Origin: Oerskovia turbata
Lineage (GTDB): Bacteria > Actinomycetota > Actinomycetes > Actinomycetales > Cellulomonadaceae
Direction: 5' to 3'
Assembly (NCBI RefSeq): GCF_000718325.1
Contig: NZ_JOFV01000006.1
Location: forward strand, 186,001-250,000
DNA: 64,000 bases
Below the pieces are notes generated by a model. It ran no database searches and was not told the DNA's origin. It was given only the letters and a program-made list of their open reading frames with translations. This document shows positions 53,784 through 62,548 of this stretch, piece after piece. The position numbers and the translations under genes were made by a program. Within the stretch, counting starts at the first letter, position 1. Every line of letters starts with the position of its first letter.

Positions 53784-54470
53784 TCATGCGCCGAGCGCAG
53801 CCCTGACCTCGCCCACGAGCGCCGCCATGGCGCGCTCGGCCTCGACGGGGTCTCCCGCCGCGACGGCGCGGGCGACGGCCTCGTGCTCGTCGAGGGCCTC
53901 GGCGACGGGCGCCTGCGGCATGAGGCCCAGGTGCGTGCGCCCGGCGAGGACCTCGCCGACGACGTCGGTGAGCGCCGCGAACATCTCGTTGCCGCACGAG
54001 CGCAGGAGCAGGGCGTGCAGGCGGATGTCGAGCTGGAGGAACTCCTCGAGGCGCCCGGCCTCGCCGAGCGCGCGCATGCGCGCGGCGAGCTCGACGGCCT
54101 CGGCGCGGGCCTCGGGGGTCGCGTGCCGGGCGGCGCCGGCCGCGGCGAGGGGTTCGACGGCGCAGCGCAGCTCGGTCAGCGAGCGCAGCTGTGCGTCACG
54201 GGCGGGGCCGGCGAGGCGCCAGCGGATGATGCGGGCGTCGTAGACGTTCCAGTCCTGCTCGGGGAGGACGACGAGGCCGATGCGTCGGCCCGAGCGGACG
54301 AGGCCGAGCGCTTCGAGCTGGCGCATGGTCTCGCGGGTCACGGTGCGGGAGACGCCGAACTCGGTGCCGATGCCGTCGAGGGTCAGCGTGGCACCCGCGG
54401 GGAGGTGACCTGCGGTGATGCGCTGGCCGAGGACGTCGGTCACCGAGCTGTGGAGCACCGTCGTGGACAT
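53784..54470 (-). CDS. GntR-family regulator (FadR/FCD subgroup), gluconate repressor
   Basis: 228 residues. The N-terminal winged helix (LDGIGTEFGVSRTVTRETMRQLEALG) is followed by an all-helical FCD ligand domain (about 85-225) with RLHALLLRSCGNEMFAAL, whose Asp/His ligands bind a metal in this family. ATG 54470. It is divergent from gntK-gntP, with two related operator-like sites between, so it very likely represses the gluconate operon and is released by gluconate or 6-phosphogluconate. Confidence 0.92.
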   Translation of the reverse strand: MSTTVLHSSVTDVLGQRITAGHLPAGATLTLDGIGTEFGVSRTVTRETMRQLEALGLVRSGRRIGLVVLPEQDWNVYDARIIRWRLAGPARDAQLRSLTELRCAVEPLAAAGAARHATPEARAEAVELAARMRALGEAGRLEEFLQLDIRLHALLLRSCGNEMFAALTDVVGEVLAGRTHLGLMPQAPVAEALDEHEAVARAVAAGDPVEAERAMAALVGEVRAALGA

Positions 54471-54493
54471 GGGTCGAGCGTACGGCGTCCACC

Positions 54494-54530
54494 ATTGGTC
54501 ACACCATTGTTTGCCAAAGGTGATACCAAT
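54494..54530. promoter_or_regulatory. Paired GntR operators in the gluconate promoter
   Basis: attggtcacaccat (54494-54507) is a palindrome of the ATTGGT-n-ACCAnT type. A second site, aggtgataccaat (54518-54530), is its inverted relative (ATTGGTATCACCT on the other strand). They lie between the divergent regulator and gntK starts. Confidence 0.78.
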
Positions 54531-54600
54531 CATGCATGCTCGAACAGCGGCCGCAGAGGTCCGCGCACGACGCAGCAGTCGACAGGCCAAGGAACCCCTC

Positions 54601-55239
54601 ATGGACACAGACGTCAGCCCCGCCCCGACACCGGGGAGCGAGACCGAACCCGTGCACCTCGTCATCATGGGCGTCGCCGGATCGGGCAAGACCACGGTCG
54701 CGACCCTGATCGCCGAGCGCACGCACCGCCCCTACGCCGAGGCCGACGAGTTCCACCCACGGGCCAACATCGACAAGATGAGCGCGGGCACCCCGCTCAC
54801 GGACGAGGACCGCTGGCCCTGGCTCCGGGCGATGCGCGACTGGCTCGACCACCAGGCCGCCGAGGGCGACTCCGCCGTCGTGACCTGCTCCGCGCTCAAG
54901 CGCACCTACCGCGACCTGCTGCGCACGGCGCACGGCCGCGTGCGGTTCGTGCACCTCACCGGGAGCCCCGAGCTCCTCGAGGAGCGCATGACGCACCGCA
55001 GCGGGCACTTCATGCCCGCATCCCTGCTGCCCTCCCAGCTCGCGACGCTCGAACCCCTCGGGGACGACGAGGACGGGACCACGCTCGACGTCGGCACCCC
55101 GCCCGAAGAGCTCGTCGACCGGATCCTCGCGACCAGCACCCTGCCCCACCCCACGATCCCCCGCTCGCCCCGCCACCTCGCGGGTGCACCCAGCACCGTC
55201 CAGGGGACCGACACCGACACCGACGCCGAGGAGCGATGA
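54601..55239 (+). CDS. gntK: Gluconokinase
   Basis: Phosphorylates gluconate to 6-phosphogluconate. The P-loop GVAGSGKTT is at about residues 24-32, followed by YAEADEFHPRANIDKMSAGTPL (gluconate-binding), VTCSALKRTYRDLLR, and RSGHFMPASLLPSQLATLE, all hallmarks of GntK. 212 residues, with a C-terminal tail longer than usual. AAGGAA precedes ATG 54601. Its stop overlaps the gntP start. Confidence 0.95.
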   Translation: MDTDVSPAPTPGSETEPVHLVIMGVAGSGKTTVATLIAERTHRPYAEADEFHPRANIDKMSAGTPLTDEDRWPWLRAMRDWLDHQAAEGDSAVVTCSALKRTYRDLLRTAHGRVRFVHLTGSPELLEERMTHRSGHFMPASLLPSQLATLEPLGDDEDGTTLDVGTPPEELVDRILATSTLPHPTIPRSPRHLAGAPSTVQGTDTDTDAEER

Positions 55240-56648
55240 TGCTCAGCCTCGCCTCGCACCCGCTCACCGCGGGCGCCCTGCGCGCAGCCACCGAGACCCC
55301 CACGACCGACGCCGGGACGACCCAGCTCATCCTCGCGGCCGTCGTCGGGATCGCGACGATCATCGTCCTGATCGTGTGGCTCAAGCTCCACCCGTTCCTG
55401 TCCCTCATGATCGGCTCGGCGGTCCTCGCGATCGTCGCGGGCATCGACTTCGTGAGCGCGTTCGTGAGCTTCTCCGCCGGACTCGGCTCGACCGTCGCCG
55501 GGGTCGGCGTCCTCATCGCCCTCGGCGCGATCATCGGCAAGATGCTCATCGACTCGGGCGGCGCCGACCAGATCGTCGACACGATCCTCGCGCGCACGCC
55601 CGTGCGACGGCTGCCGTGGGCCATGGCGCTCATCGCGTTCGTGATCGGCATCCCGCTGTTCTTCGAGGTCGGCGTCGTCCTGCTGATCCCCGTCGTGATG
55701 ATGGTGGCCCGCCGCTCCAAGGTGTCCCCGATCCTCGTCGGCATCCCCGCCCTCGCGGGCCTCTCGGCGCTGCACGGCCTCGTGCCCCCGCACCCCGGCC
55801 CGCTGCTCGCGATCGACGCACTCGGCGCGAACCTCGGCCTGACGCTCGGGCTCGGCCTCCTCGTCGCGGTGCCGACCGTGATCGTGTCCGGACCGCTGCT
55901 CGCCAAGCCCCTCGCCGCGTGGGTCAGGCTGGCCCCGCCCACGACCGTCCTGGGCGTGTCCGAGCGAGACCAGGACGCCCCCCGCCCGAGCTTCGCGGTC
56001 GCCGTCACCGTGGTCCTGCTGCCCGTGATCCTCATGCTGGCCCGGACCGTCGTCGAGACGACCGGCACCCTGGACACCACCGTCGGCAAGGGGCTCGAGT
56101 TCATCGGGACGCCGCTCGTCGCGCTGCTCATCACAGCGCTCGTGTCGCTCGTCGCGTTCGGCAGCGCGATGGGCCGCACGCGCGACGAGATCAGCACGCT
56201 CGTCGACAAGTCCTTCGCCCCGATCGCGGGCATCCTGCTCATCGTCGGCGCGGGCGGCGGCTTCAAGCAGACGCTCGTCGACTCGGGCGTGGGCGACGTC
56301 ATCGCGAGCGGCATCTCCGACGCGAACCTCTCGCCGCTCCTCGCGGGCTGGCTCGTCGCGGCCCTCATCCGTGTCGCGACGGGGTCAGCGACCGTCGCGA
56401 CCATCACGGCCGCAGGGATCATGGCGCCCCTCGCCGTGGGCCTCGAGCCCACCCACGCGGCGCTGCTGGTCCTCGCGATCGGTGCGGGCTCGGTGTTCCT
56501 GTCCCACGTCAACGACGCCGGATTCTGGCTCATCAAGGAGTACTTCGGCATGACCGTGGGCCAGACGTTCAAGACGTGGTCCGTCATGGAGTGCGTGCTG
56601 TCCGTCGTGGCGCTGGTCGTGATCCTGCTGCTGGGCCTCGTCGTCTGA
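55239..56648 (+). CDS. gntP: Gluconate:proton symporter, GntP family
   Basis: A 469-residue permease with about twelve to fourteen helices. GIPLFFEVGVVLLIPVV, GLVPPHPGPLLA, GAGGGFKQTLVDSGVG, ATGSATVATITAAG and LSHVNDAGFWLIKEYFG are the conserved GntP segments. GAGGAG lies five bases before ATG 55239; ATG 55236, in tandem, is an alternative. Coupled to gntK by stop/start overlap. The operon ends at an 11-bp family F hairpin. Confidence 0.95.
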   Translation: MLSLASHPLTAGALRAATETPTTDAGTTQLILAAVVGIATIIVLIVWLKLHPFLSLMIGSAVLAIVAGIDFVSAFVSFSAGLGSTVAGVGVLIALGAIIGKMLIDSGGADQIVDTILARTPVRRLPWAMALIAFVIGIPLFFEVGVVLLIPVVMMVARRSKVSPILVGIPALAGLSALHGLVPPHPGPLLAIDALGANLGLTLGLGLLVAVPTVIVSGPLLAKPLAAWVRLAPPTTVLGVSERDQDAPRPSFAVAVTVVLLPVILMLARTVVETTGTLDTTVGKGLEFIGTPLVALLITALVSLVAFGSAMGRTRDEISTLVDKSFAPIAGILLIVGAGGGFKQTLVDSGVGDVIASGISDANLSPLLAGWLVAALIRVATGSATVATITAAGIMAPLAVGLEPTHAALLVLAIGAGSVFLSHVNDAGFWLIKEYFGMTVGQTFKTWSVMECVLSVVALVVILLLGLVV

Positions 56649-56667
56649 CGCGCCTCCCGGGATTCCG

Positions 56668-56704
56668 AGGCCCGACGGCGGAGCGCGCCTCCACCGTCGG
56701 GCCT
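56668..56704. terminator. Family F hairpin after gntP
   Basis: aggcccgacgg (56668-56678) pairs perfectly with 56694-56704, 19 bases past the gntP stop. Its left half is part of a 25-bp sequence repeated in inverse orientation at 58501-58525. Confidence 0.75.
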
Positions 56705-56726
56705 GACGATCACTGCGCCTTCACGC

Positions 56727-57095
56727 TCACGCCCTGCGGAGGTGGTCGGAGACGAACTGCCCCACGACCCCCAGGGTCAGGACGATCAAGGCGGGCCACA
56801 TCCGCAACACCTCCAGGTCCTCCCTCAGCGTCCACCACCCGAGCGGAACGGCGATGAAGACCAACGCCACCCAGGCGAGCGCGCCGACGACTCCTCCGAT
56901 GAGGATCGGGCCGGCCCTCTTCGCCCGAGGCTTCGGAACGAGCACCCGGGCGTACTCCTCCGGACTGCCGAGCTCGCGCTCGAGTGCGGCGTCGCTCGCC
57001 CCGCGGGCCTCCACGTCCCGCAGCGCAACGGCGATCACGTCATCCTCGGCGCCACGAGCTCGAAGGGCGGCGTCCAGTCTGCGCGCGTAGGTCAC
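56727..57095 (-). CDS. Small membrane protein with N-terminal helical (HAAS-like) domain
   Basis: 122 residues, not confidently recognised. The N-terminal 65 residues are charged and helical (YARRLDAALRARGAED ... ELGSPEEYARVL). They are followed by two membrane helices (about 75-95 and 100-118) and a basic end (SDHLRRA). This resembles HAAS/DUF1700-type proteins that work with PadR regulators, but no PadR gene is present. I chose GTG 57095, seven bases after GAGAGG; ATG 57110 is possible. It is coupled to the upstream gene, whose stop lies just before. Lies inside the inverted-repeat island. Confidence 0.65.
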   Translation of the reverse strand: MTYARRLDAALRARGAEDDVIAVALRDVEARGASDAALERELGSPEEYARVLVPKPRAKRAGPILIGGVVGALAWVALVFIAVPLGWWTLREDLEVLRMWPALIVLTLGVVGQFVSDHLRRA

Positions 57096-57096
57096 C

Positions 57097-58293
57097 TCAA
57101 GACCTCTCATCGGCGGCGGTCGCGCTCTGCGCGGGTGGACGCGTCCCGTCGTCGGCGCCCGCCCACGAGAACGTCCGCTCCTCGATCCCGACGCCGTCGC
57201 GCCAACGGTAGAACAGGCGGCGGTCCTTCGCGTATCGCCATCCCTCGCCCTTACCGTCGTCGAACACCCCGAAGGGAGGGCTGAGGCCGGGCAGGTGCTC
57301 GACGACGCTCCCGTCGAGCCTGACGAGGAACGCGCCGTCAGCACTCAGGGCGACGAGGAGGCCGGTCGCCTTGTCGTGGTGCAGTTCGCCCTTGACGCCG
57401 CCATCGTCGTCGAGCGGGAACACCTCGCAGTCCACCTTGGCCACGGGGTCGAGCCACCTCGCCTCGCCGTCCGGCGTGAGTGGCGAGGGGATCGTGAAGA
57501 AGTGGAGCTGCTTGTACTCGTACCCCTCCTCGACCGCGTCCTCCTGGTCCATGAACCCCCCGAGGAGCAGGTCGTCCACGGCCACCACGAACGTCGAGTC
57601 GTCGATGAACGTGAGAGGCCGAATGGCGCTGTCCCCGCAGCCTTCGAGGTGCGCAACACTGGCCCCCCAGTCCTCCAGGAAGTCGTTGACCGAGTACACG
57701 CACTCTGCCGAGTGCATCGTGCTGCTGGCCTCGCAGAGGAAGTGAGCAGAGCCTGGCGCGACGTGCAGCGTGCTGGCTGCCAACCAGGACCAGTTCTTCT
57801 CCTCGACCTCCCACACGCCGTCCTCGTTCGGCTCGCCGACCCTCCGCGAGTACATCTCACGGTCGGTGCGAAGGTCCCCGGTCTCGGCGTCAAAGATGTC
57901 CAACCTGTTGAAGTCCGTCTGGGCGATCAGTAAAGTCCGACCACCACGTTCCACGAACCCCACGGAATAGGAGGTGAAGGAGTGGTGCCGGAGCTTTCGT
58001 GAGAGCTCCCGCACCAGCCCCGTGACGGTGTTCACGAGTGTCGCGTTCTCGCCGAACCTCTCGGTGACGCACACCCACGGTCCGTGCACGTACAGCTGCA
58101 GCGCGAGCGGACTGTCCCTCCAGTACCCGCCTTCCCTCTCCTCCCGGATGTTCGGCAGCTCGCACACGACCTCGGCCTCCGCCCCTTGGCCGACGGTCAA
58201 GCACAGCCGCCCGTCGGCCACCACGAAGAACCCCGGGCCGTCGTCCGCCGCGGCGACCGCCCGCACCACGCTGTTCCTCAGGTCAACGGTCAT
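57097..58293 (-). CDS. Hypothetical protein, possibly beta-propeller-like
   Basis: A 398-residue soluble protein that I do not recognise. It has no signal peptide and no membrane segment. Alternating short hydrophobic strands with GRLCLTVGQ, GRTLLIAQTDFNRLDIFDAETGDL and DSTFVVAVDDLLLGGF suggest repeated beta-sheet blades. It is acidic, rich in Trp and Cys, and has lower GC than its neighbours. ATG 58293 has GAGGAG nine bases upstream. It lies with the small membrane protein in the inverted-repeat island, likely acquired. Confidence 0.75.
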   Translation of the reverse strand: MTVDLRNSVVRAVAAADDGPGFFVVADGRLCLTVGQGAEAEVVCELPNIREEREGGYWRDSPLALQLYVHGPWVCVTERFGENATLVNTVTGLVRELSRKLRHHSFTSYSVGFVERGGRTLLIAQTDFNRLDIFDAETGDLRTDREMYSRRVGEPNEDGVWEVEEKNWSWLAASTLHVAPGSAHFLCEASSTMHSAECVYSVNDFLEDWGASVAHLEGCGDSAIRPLTFIDDSTFVVAVDDLLLGGFMDQEDAVEEGYEYKQLHFFTIPSPLTPDGEARWLDPVAKVDCEVFPLDDDGGVKGELHHDKATGLLVALSADGAFLVRLDGSVVEHLPGLSPPFGVFDDGKGEGWRYAKDRRLFYRWRDGVGIEERTFSWAGADDGTRPPAQSATAADERS

Positions 58294-58400
58294 CAGCGCG
58301 GTCTCCTCGGGGTCTGCGGCGGGCGGCGACGCCGGGACGCGGGCGGTGGACCGACCGATCGTCGTCGTCCACACCGCCCGGGGCGCCCTGCCGCCACCGA

Positions 58401-58425
58401 GTGTGCGCCGAGTATCGACGCACAC
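58401..58425. promoter_or_regulatory. Palindrome GTGTGCG-n11-CGCACAC upstream of the island genes
   Basis: Perfect seven-base arms at 58401-58407 and 58419-58425, about 110 bases before the island's first gene. A regulator site is possible but unassigned. Confidence 0.4.
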
Positions 58426-58540
58426 CGGCGGCCAGCGCAAGGAGGACATGTCCGGCACGCGGGCTCTCGTCCGCGCCACAGGGGCCCACACCTAAGGACC
58501 GAGGCGCGCTCCGCCGTCGGGCCTCCTCGCGGGCGGACCG

Positions 58541-59659
58541 CTACGCGACCGTCGCCCCGAAGATCAGGCCCAGCGCGTACGTCGCGGCCGCGGCCCCGAA
58601 CCCGATCGCGAGCTGGCGCAGCGCACGCTTGATCGGCGAGGCGCCCGACAGGAGCCCGACCGTCGCGCCCGTCCCGAGCAGCGCAATCCCCACGAGCGCG
58701 CTGCCGACGAGGATCGCGACCCCGCCCTGGAGGCCGAACAGGTACGGCAGCACGGGGATGAGCGCGCCCGACGCGAAGAACAGGAACGACGACACCGCGG
58801 CGCCCATCGCCGACCCGTGCGTCTCGAACTCGTCCCCCTCCACCGCGGGCGCGATGACGGTCGCGGCCGTGTACGTCGACAGGACCTCGCCAGCGTGCTT
58901 CTCGGCCTCGTCGGGCGCGAGGCCCCGCGCCCGGTAGACGAGCGCGAGCTCGTTCGCGTCGACGTCGAGGTGCGGCAGGGCCGCGGACGCCAGCGGCGAA
59001 GGCGTCGACGCGTCGAGCAGCTCGCGCTGCGAACGCACCGACACGTACTCGCCAGCCCCCATCGACAACGCCCCGGCGAGCAGGCCCGCGAGGCCCGACA
59101 GCAGCACGGTCGCGTTCGACGCGCCCGACGCCCCGATGCCGAGGATCAGCGCCAGGTTGGACACCAGGCCGTCGTTCGCACCGAACACCGCCGCACGGAA
59201 CGTCCCCGACATGCGCATGCGCCCGCGCGTCGCGAGGCCGCGCACGACCTCCTCGTGGATGCGCTCGTCGGCGGCCATCGTGGCGGTCGCGTCGGCGTCG
59301 GTCTCGTACGTCGACCGGGCCTCGGCCCGCTGCGCGAGCGCGAGCACGAACACCCCGCCGAACCGGCGCGCGAACAACCCGAGGGACCGCGTGCGCCAGT
59401 CGCCGCGCAGCGGCTTGCCGACGTCGTCGCCGAGCAGCGCGAGCCAGTGGTCCTCGTGCCGCTTCTCGGCGTCGGCGAGCGCCAGCAGGATCTCCTTCTC
59501 CTCGCCGCTGCGGCGCGACGCGAGGTCGCGGTAGGTCGCGGCCTCGGCGCGCTCGTCCGCCAGGTAGCGGCGCCAGCGGCGGATGTCCTGGGGGGCCCGA
59601 CGGCGGTCCGCACCTGCGTTCGCGGGCACGCCGGAGGTCGGGGTGGAGGGGGGAGTCAT
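58541..59659 (-). CDS. Ferritin-like/VIT1-CCC1 membrane metal transporter (MbfA-like)
   Basis: 372 residues. The N-terminal ferritin-like domain (about 25-140) has ERAEAATYRDLA and DAEKRHEDHW carrying the di-iron Glu/His ligands. The C-terminal VIT1/CCC1 domain (about 150-370) has five helices, with FGANDGLVSNLALI, GALSMGAGEYVSVRSQRE and SSFLFFASGALIPVLPY. Such fusions export iron or manganese and protect against peroxide-iron stress. ATG 59659 has CATGAT six bases upstream (leaderless). Not visibly iron-boxed. Confidence 0.92.
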   Translation of the reverse strand: MTPPSTPTSGVPANAGADRRRAPQDIRRWRRYLADERAEAATYRDLASRRSGEEKEILLALADAEKRHEDHWLALLGDDVGKPLRGDWRTRSLGLFARRFGGVFVLALAQRAEARSTYETDADATATMAADERIHEEVVRGLATRGRMRMSGTFRAAVFGANDGLVSNLALILGIGASGASNATVLLSGLAGLLAGALSMGAGEYVSVRSQRELLDASTPSPLASAALPHLDVDANELALVYRARGLAPDEAEKHAGEVLSTYTAATVIAPAVEGDEFETHGSAMGAAVSSFLFFASGALIPVLPYLFGLQGGVAILVGSALVGIALLGTGATVGLLSGASPIKRALRQLAIGFGAAAATYALGLIFGATVA

Positions 59660-59782
59660 GCGTTCATCATGGCAAGAAAGGGCCCTGCGTGGGTTTCGGG
59701 ATCCCCAACTTTTCCGCGCGGTTCTGCGGTTCCCGGGAGTTCCGACAGCCCGCGCGGGGGTGCGGCGTGGTTGGATCGGAAC

Positions 59783-60160
59783 ATGTCCGAGAACACCGAA
59801 CGCACCCGTCCTGAGGTCGACGCCCCCGAGGGCCCGGCCCCCACCGAGCTCGAGGTCACCGACCTGATCGTCGGTGACGGCGCCGAGGCGCAGCCCGGCT
59901 CGACCGTCAACGTCCACTACCTGGGCGTCGAGTACGACTCCGGCGAGGAGTTCGACTCGTCCTGGAGCCGCGGCCAGTCCATCAACTTCCCGCTGCGCAG
60001 CCTCATCGCCGGCTGGCAGCAGGGCATCCCGGGGATGAAGGTCGGCGGGCGCCGCAAGCTCGTCTGCCCCCCGGAGCTCGCGTACGGCCCGGCCGGTGGT
60101 GGCCACCGCCTGTCCGGCAAGACGCTCGTCTTCGTGATCGACCTGCTCGGCGTCAGCTGA
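59783..60160 (+). CDS. FKBP-type peptidyl-prolyl isomerase
   Basis: A 125-residue cytosolic FKBP. After an acidic N-tail come the active-site elements VNVHYLGVEYDSGEEFDSSW, INFPLRSLIAGWQQGIPGMKVGGRRKL and PPELAYGP, ending LVFVIDLLGVS. It accelerates Xaa-Pro isomerisation during folding. ATG 59783 has TTGGAT six bases upstream, the leaderless pattern. A family C element follows the gene. Confidence 0.95.
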   Translation: MSENTERTRPEVDAPEGPAPTELEVTDLIVGDGAEAQPGSTVNVHYLGVEYDSGEEFDSSWSRGQSINFPLRSLIAGWQQGIPGMKVGGRRKLVCPPELAYGPAGGGHRLSGKTLVFVIDLLGVS

Positions 60161-60240
60161 CCACGGCCTGATCCTGCGGCGCCCCCGCTCCCCCGGTTCG
60201 CGGTGGGGAGCGGGGGCGCCGTGCGTGGACGGTGCCGGAG

Positions 60241-60287
60241 GTGTCAGAACCAGCGTGAGGTCTGGGTCACGCTCGCTCTGACATCAC
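60241..60287. repeat. Family C element C3
   Basis: gtgtcagaaccagcgtga (60241-60258) faces a partly matching reverse copy (60267-60287: tcacgct, ctctgaca). It is a decayed palindrome between the FKBP and RNase H genes. Confidence 0.7.
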
Positions 60288-60361
60288 CCGCGGGCGCGCG
60301 AGCGGCGGTCCTCGCGGCCCGGAAAGTCGGGGACAATGGGCGCGACGGACTTCCGACTCCG

Positions 60362-60970
60362 ATGAGCGAGGACGCACAAGTGATCACTGTCAGCACCGAC
60401 GGCTCGTGCCTGGTCAACCCGGGTGGAGCGATCGGTTGGGCGTGGATCAACCACGACGGAACCTTCGACTCCGGCGGCGCAGCCTCCGGGACGAACCAGA
60501 TCGCGGAGCTCATGGCTCTGCTGGAAGCGGTACGCGCCCACCCCAGCGCCGAACCGCTCCTCATCGAGTCCGACTCCCAGTACGCCATCAAGTGCGCGTC
60601 GGAGTGGCTCGAAGGATGGAAGCGCAAGGGGTGGCGGACCGCCGGCGGCAGCCCCGTGAAGAACCTCGAGCTCGTGCAGGGCATCGAGGCCGCGATCACG
60701 GCCCGCCCCGGTCCGGTGCGTTTCCGGTGGGTGCGCGGGCATGTCGGCAACCACTTCAACGAGCGGGCCGACCAGCTCGCGGGCCTCGCGGCGCAGGACT
60801 GGGCCGCGGGCCGCGGCGAGGAGCGGGCGACGCTCGCGGGGACGGACGACCTCGCGGTCGTGCCCGCCAAGCGGCCGGCTGCTGCGGGCCGTGCGGCCAC
60901 CAAGGTCGGGGCGAGCGCCGCGTCCAAGGCTGCTGCGGACGCCTGGACCGAGTCGACGCTCTTCGACTGA
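60362..60970 (+). CDS. rnhA: Ribonuclease H (type I)
   Basis: Degrades RNA in RNA-DNA hybrids. Catalytic acids are visible: Asp in STDGSCLVNPGG, Glu in NQIAELMALLEAV, Asp in IESDSQYAI and Asp in NERADQLAGLAA. HVGNHFNERAD also holds the flap His. 202 residues; the last 45 are an Ala/Lys-rich tail not needed for the fold. ATG 60362. GTG 60380 would begin directly at the first strand (VITVSTDGS) and is a possible start. Confidence 0.93.
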   Translation: MSEDAQVITVSTDGSCLVNPGGAIGWAWINHDGTFDSGGAASGTNQIAELMALLEAVRAHPSAEPLLIESDSQYAIKCASEWLEGWKRKGWRTAGGSPVKNLELVQGIEAAITARPGPVRFRWVRGHVGNHFNERADQLAGLAAQDWAAGRGEERATLAGTDDLAVVPAKRPAAAGRAATKVGASAASKAAADAWTESTLFD

Positions 60971-61083
60971 CCCTCGCGAGCCGCCGAGAACGGGTTGGAG
61001 GTCGTCACCGCGTCGGTGGCGGCCTCCACCCCGTTCTGGACGTGGCCCACCGGCCCCGGTGACGGATTGGCAGGATGTCACCC

Positions 61084-61506
61084 ATGAGCACTCCCGCTTC
61101 CGAGGCCCTGGTCCGTGAGTTCTTCGCCGTCGTCCGCTCGGGCACGGCCCCGCACCGGGCGGGCGACTTCATGGCTCCCCGCGTGCGTGCTCACCAGGTC
61201 CAGGCCGAGGCGCCGACGACGGTCGAGCGCACACCCGAGCAGTACGCCGAGCACGTCGAGGAGATGATCGCGGCCTACGGCCCGTTCCGGCTCACGATCG
61301 ACGAGGTGCTCGCTGCGGGCGACAAGGTCTACGTGCGGTGGACCCAGGAGGGGAACCATGTGGGCGAGATCGACGGCCACGCTCCGACGGGACGGCCCGT
61401 GGTCCAGGTCGCGAGCTGCGTCTACCGGGTCGAGGACGGCCGGATCGTCGAGTACTGGATGCAGATCGACCGGGCGGGGTTGGCCGTGCAGCTGACCGCC
61501 ACCTGA
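61084..61506 (+). CDS. SnoaL-like polyketide-cyclase-fold protein
   Basis: A 140-residue protein of the NTF2-like superfamily, ester cyclase/SnoaL type. It has the segments EHVEEMIAAYGPFRLTIDEVLAAGDKVYVRW, PTGRPVV and VYRVEDGRIVEYWMQIDRAGL. Role unknown; such proteins act on small hydrophobic ligands or are accessory. I chose ATG 61084 because CAGGAT lies seven bases upstream; ATG 61075 is in frame. Confidence 0.88.
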   Translation: MSTPASEALVREFFAVVRSGTAPHRAGDFMAPRVRAHQVQAEAPTTVERTPEQYAEHVEEMIAAYGPFRLTIDEVLAAGDKVYVRWTQEGNHVGEIDGHAPTGRPVVQVASCVYRVEDGRIVEYWMQIDRAGLAVQLTAT

Positions 61507-61546
61507 GCCCGGCGGGGCGCCCAGGTGGCGGTGCGAGACTGGGGCG

Positions 61547-62515
61547 ATGTCCGCGTCTGCGCTCTCCGCGCCGGCCCTCGTAGGGCCCGGGGCTGCCGAT
61601 GCGCTCCCCCTCGTCGTGCGTTCCGAGCGGCCGCTCGACCTGCGTTCGACGCTCGCGAAGCTCGCGCGCGGCCCCTACGACCCCACGTTCCGCGTGGTGC
61701 CGAGCGGCCCTCAGGCCGGGACCTGGCGCACGAGCCTCTTCCCGACCGGACCTGTGACCTACCGCCTGGTGCAGGCGGGGGTGCGTGACGTCGTCGGGCA
61801 GGCGTGGGGGCCTGGGGCGGGAGAGCTCGCCGCGTCGCTCCCCGCGCTCCTCGGCGAGCCCGACGACGCAGCCTCCTTCGAGCCCCCGCCTCCCCTCGCG
61901 GACGCGCACCGCAGGCACCCCGGGCTGCGCGTCCCGGCCACCGGGCGGGTGCTCGAGGCCCTGGTGCCCGCGGTCCTGGAGCAGAAGGTGCAGGTCGTGA
62001 CAGCGCATCACGCGTGGCGCTGGCTGCTCGCGCGGTACGGGACGCCCGCGCCGGGTCCCGCGCCGGACGGCATGCGCGTGGTGCCCGACGCCCGGACCTG
62101 GGCCACGATCCCTACGTGGGACTGGCACCGCGCGGGCGTCGACCCGCGGCGTGCACGGACCGTCGTCGAGTGCGCGCGCGTCGCGCGTCGGCTCGAGGAG
62201 TGCGCCGCGATGGACCCGGCCGCGGCGCAGGCGCGGTTGCAGCTCGTGCCCGGGGTCGGGGTGTGGACGGCTGCGGAGGTCGCGCAGCGGGCGCTCGGGG
62301 ACGCGGACGCGGTGTCGGTCGGGGACTTCCACCTGGCCAAGGCCGTCGGGTGGGCGCTGACCGGCGAACGGACCGACGACACCGGGATGCTGGCGCTGCT
62401 CGCGCCCTACGCGCCGCACCGGTACCGCGTCGTGCGGCTGCTCGAGGTGTCGGGCCGAGGTCACGCACCCAGGCGAGGCCCGAGACTCTCGATCCAGGAC
62501 CACCGAGGGAACTGA
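61547..62515 (+). CDS. AlkA-like 3-methyladenine DNA glycosylase
   Basis: A 322-residue base-excision repair protein of the HhH-GPD superfamily. The N-terminal domain (about 20-110) has the LARGPYDPTFRV segment found in actinobacterial AlkA-like proteins. The helix-hairpin-helix LQLVPGVGVWTAAEV is followed by the catalytic Asp in AVSVGDFHLAK. No iron-sulfur cluster cysteines are present. ATG 61547 has GAGACT six bases upstream. Confidence 0.9.
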   Translation: MSASALSAPALVGPGAADALPLVVRSERPLDLRSTLAKLARGPYDPTFRVVPSGPQAGTWRTSLFPTGPVTYRLVQAGVRDVVGQAWGPGAGELAASLPALLGEPDDAASFEPPPPLADAHRRHPGLRVPATGRVLEALVPAVLEQKVQVVTAHHAWRWLLARYGTPAPGPAPDGMRVVPDARTWATIPTWDWHRAGVDPRRARTVVECARVARRLEECAAMDPAAAQARLQLVPGVGVWTAAEVAQRALGDADAVSVGDFHLAKAVGWALTGERTDDTGMLALLAPYAPHRYRVVRLLEVSGRGHAPRRGPRLSIQDHRGN

Positions 62516-62548
62516 CCCCCGCTCCCCGCTCCCCGCTCCCCGCCGGTG

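Larger units (their letters stand above)
56667..58525. repeat. 25-bp perfect inverted repeats flanking a two-gene island
   Basis: 56667-56691 (gaggcccgacggcggagc...) and 58501-58525 are exact reverse complements over 25 bases, 1.8 kb apart. They enclose two minus-strand hypothetical genes whose sequence is visibly less GC-rich than the flanks. No transposase is inside. Confidence 0.8.
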
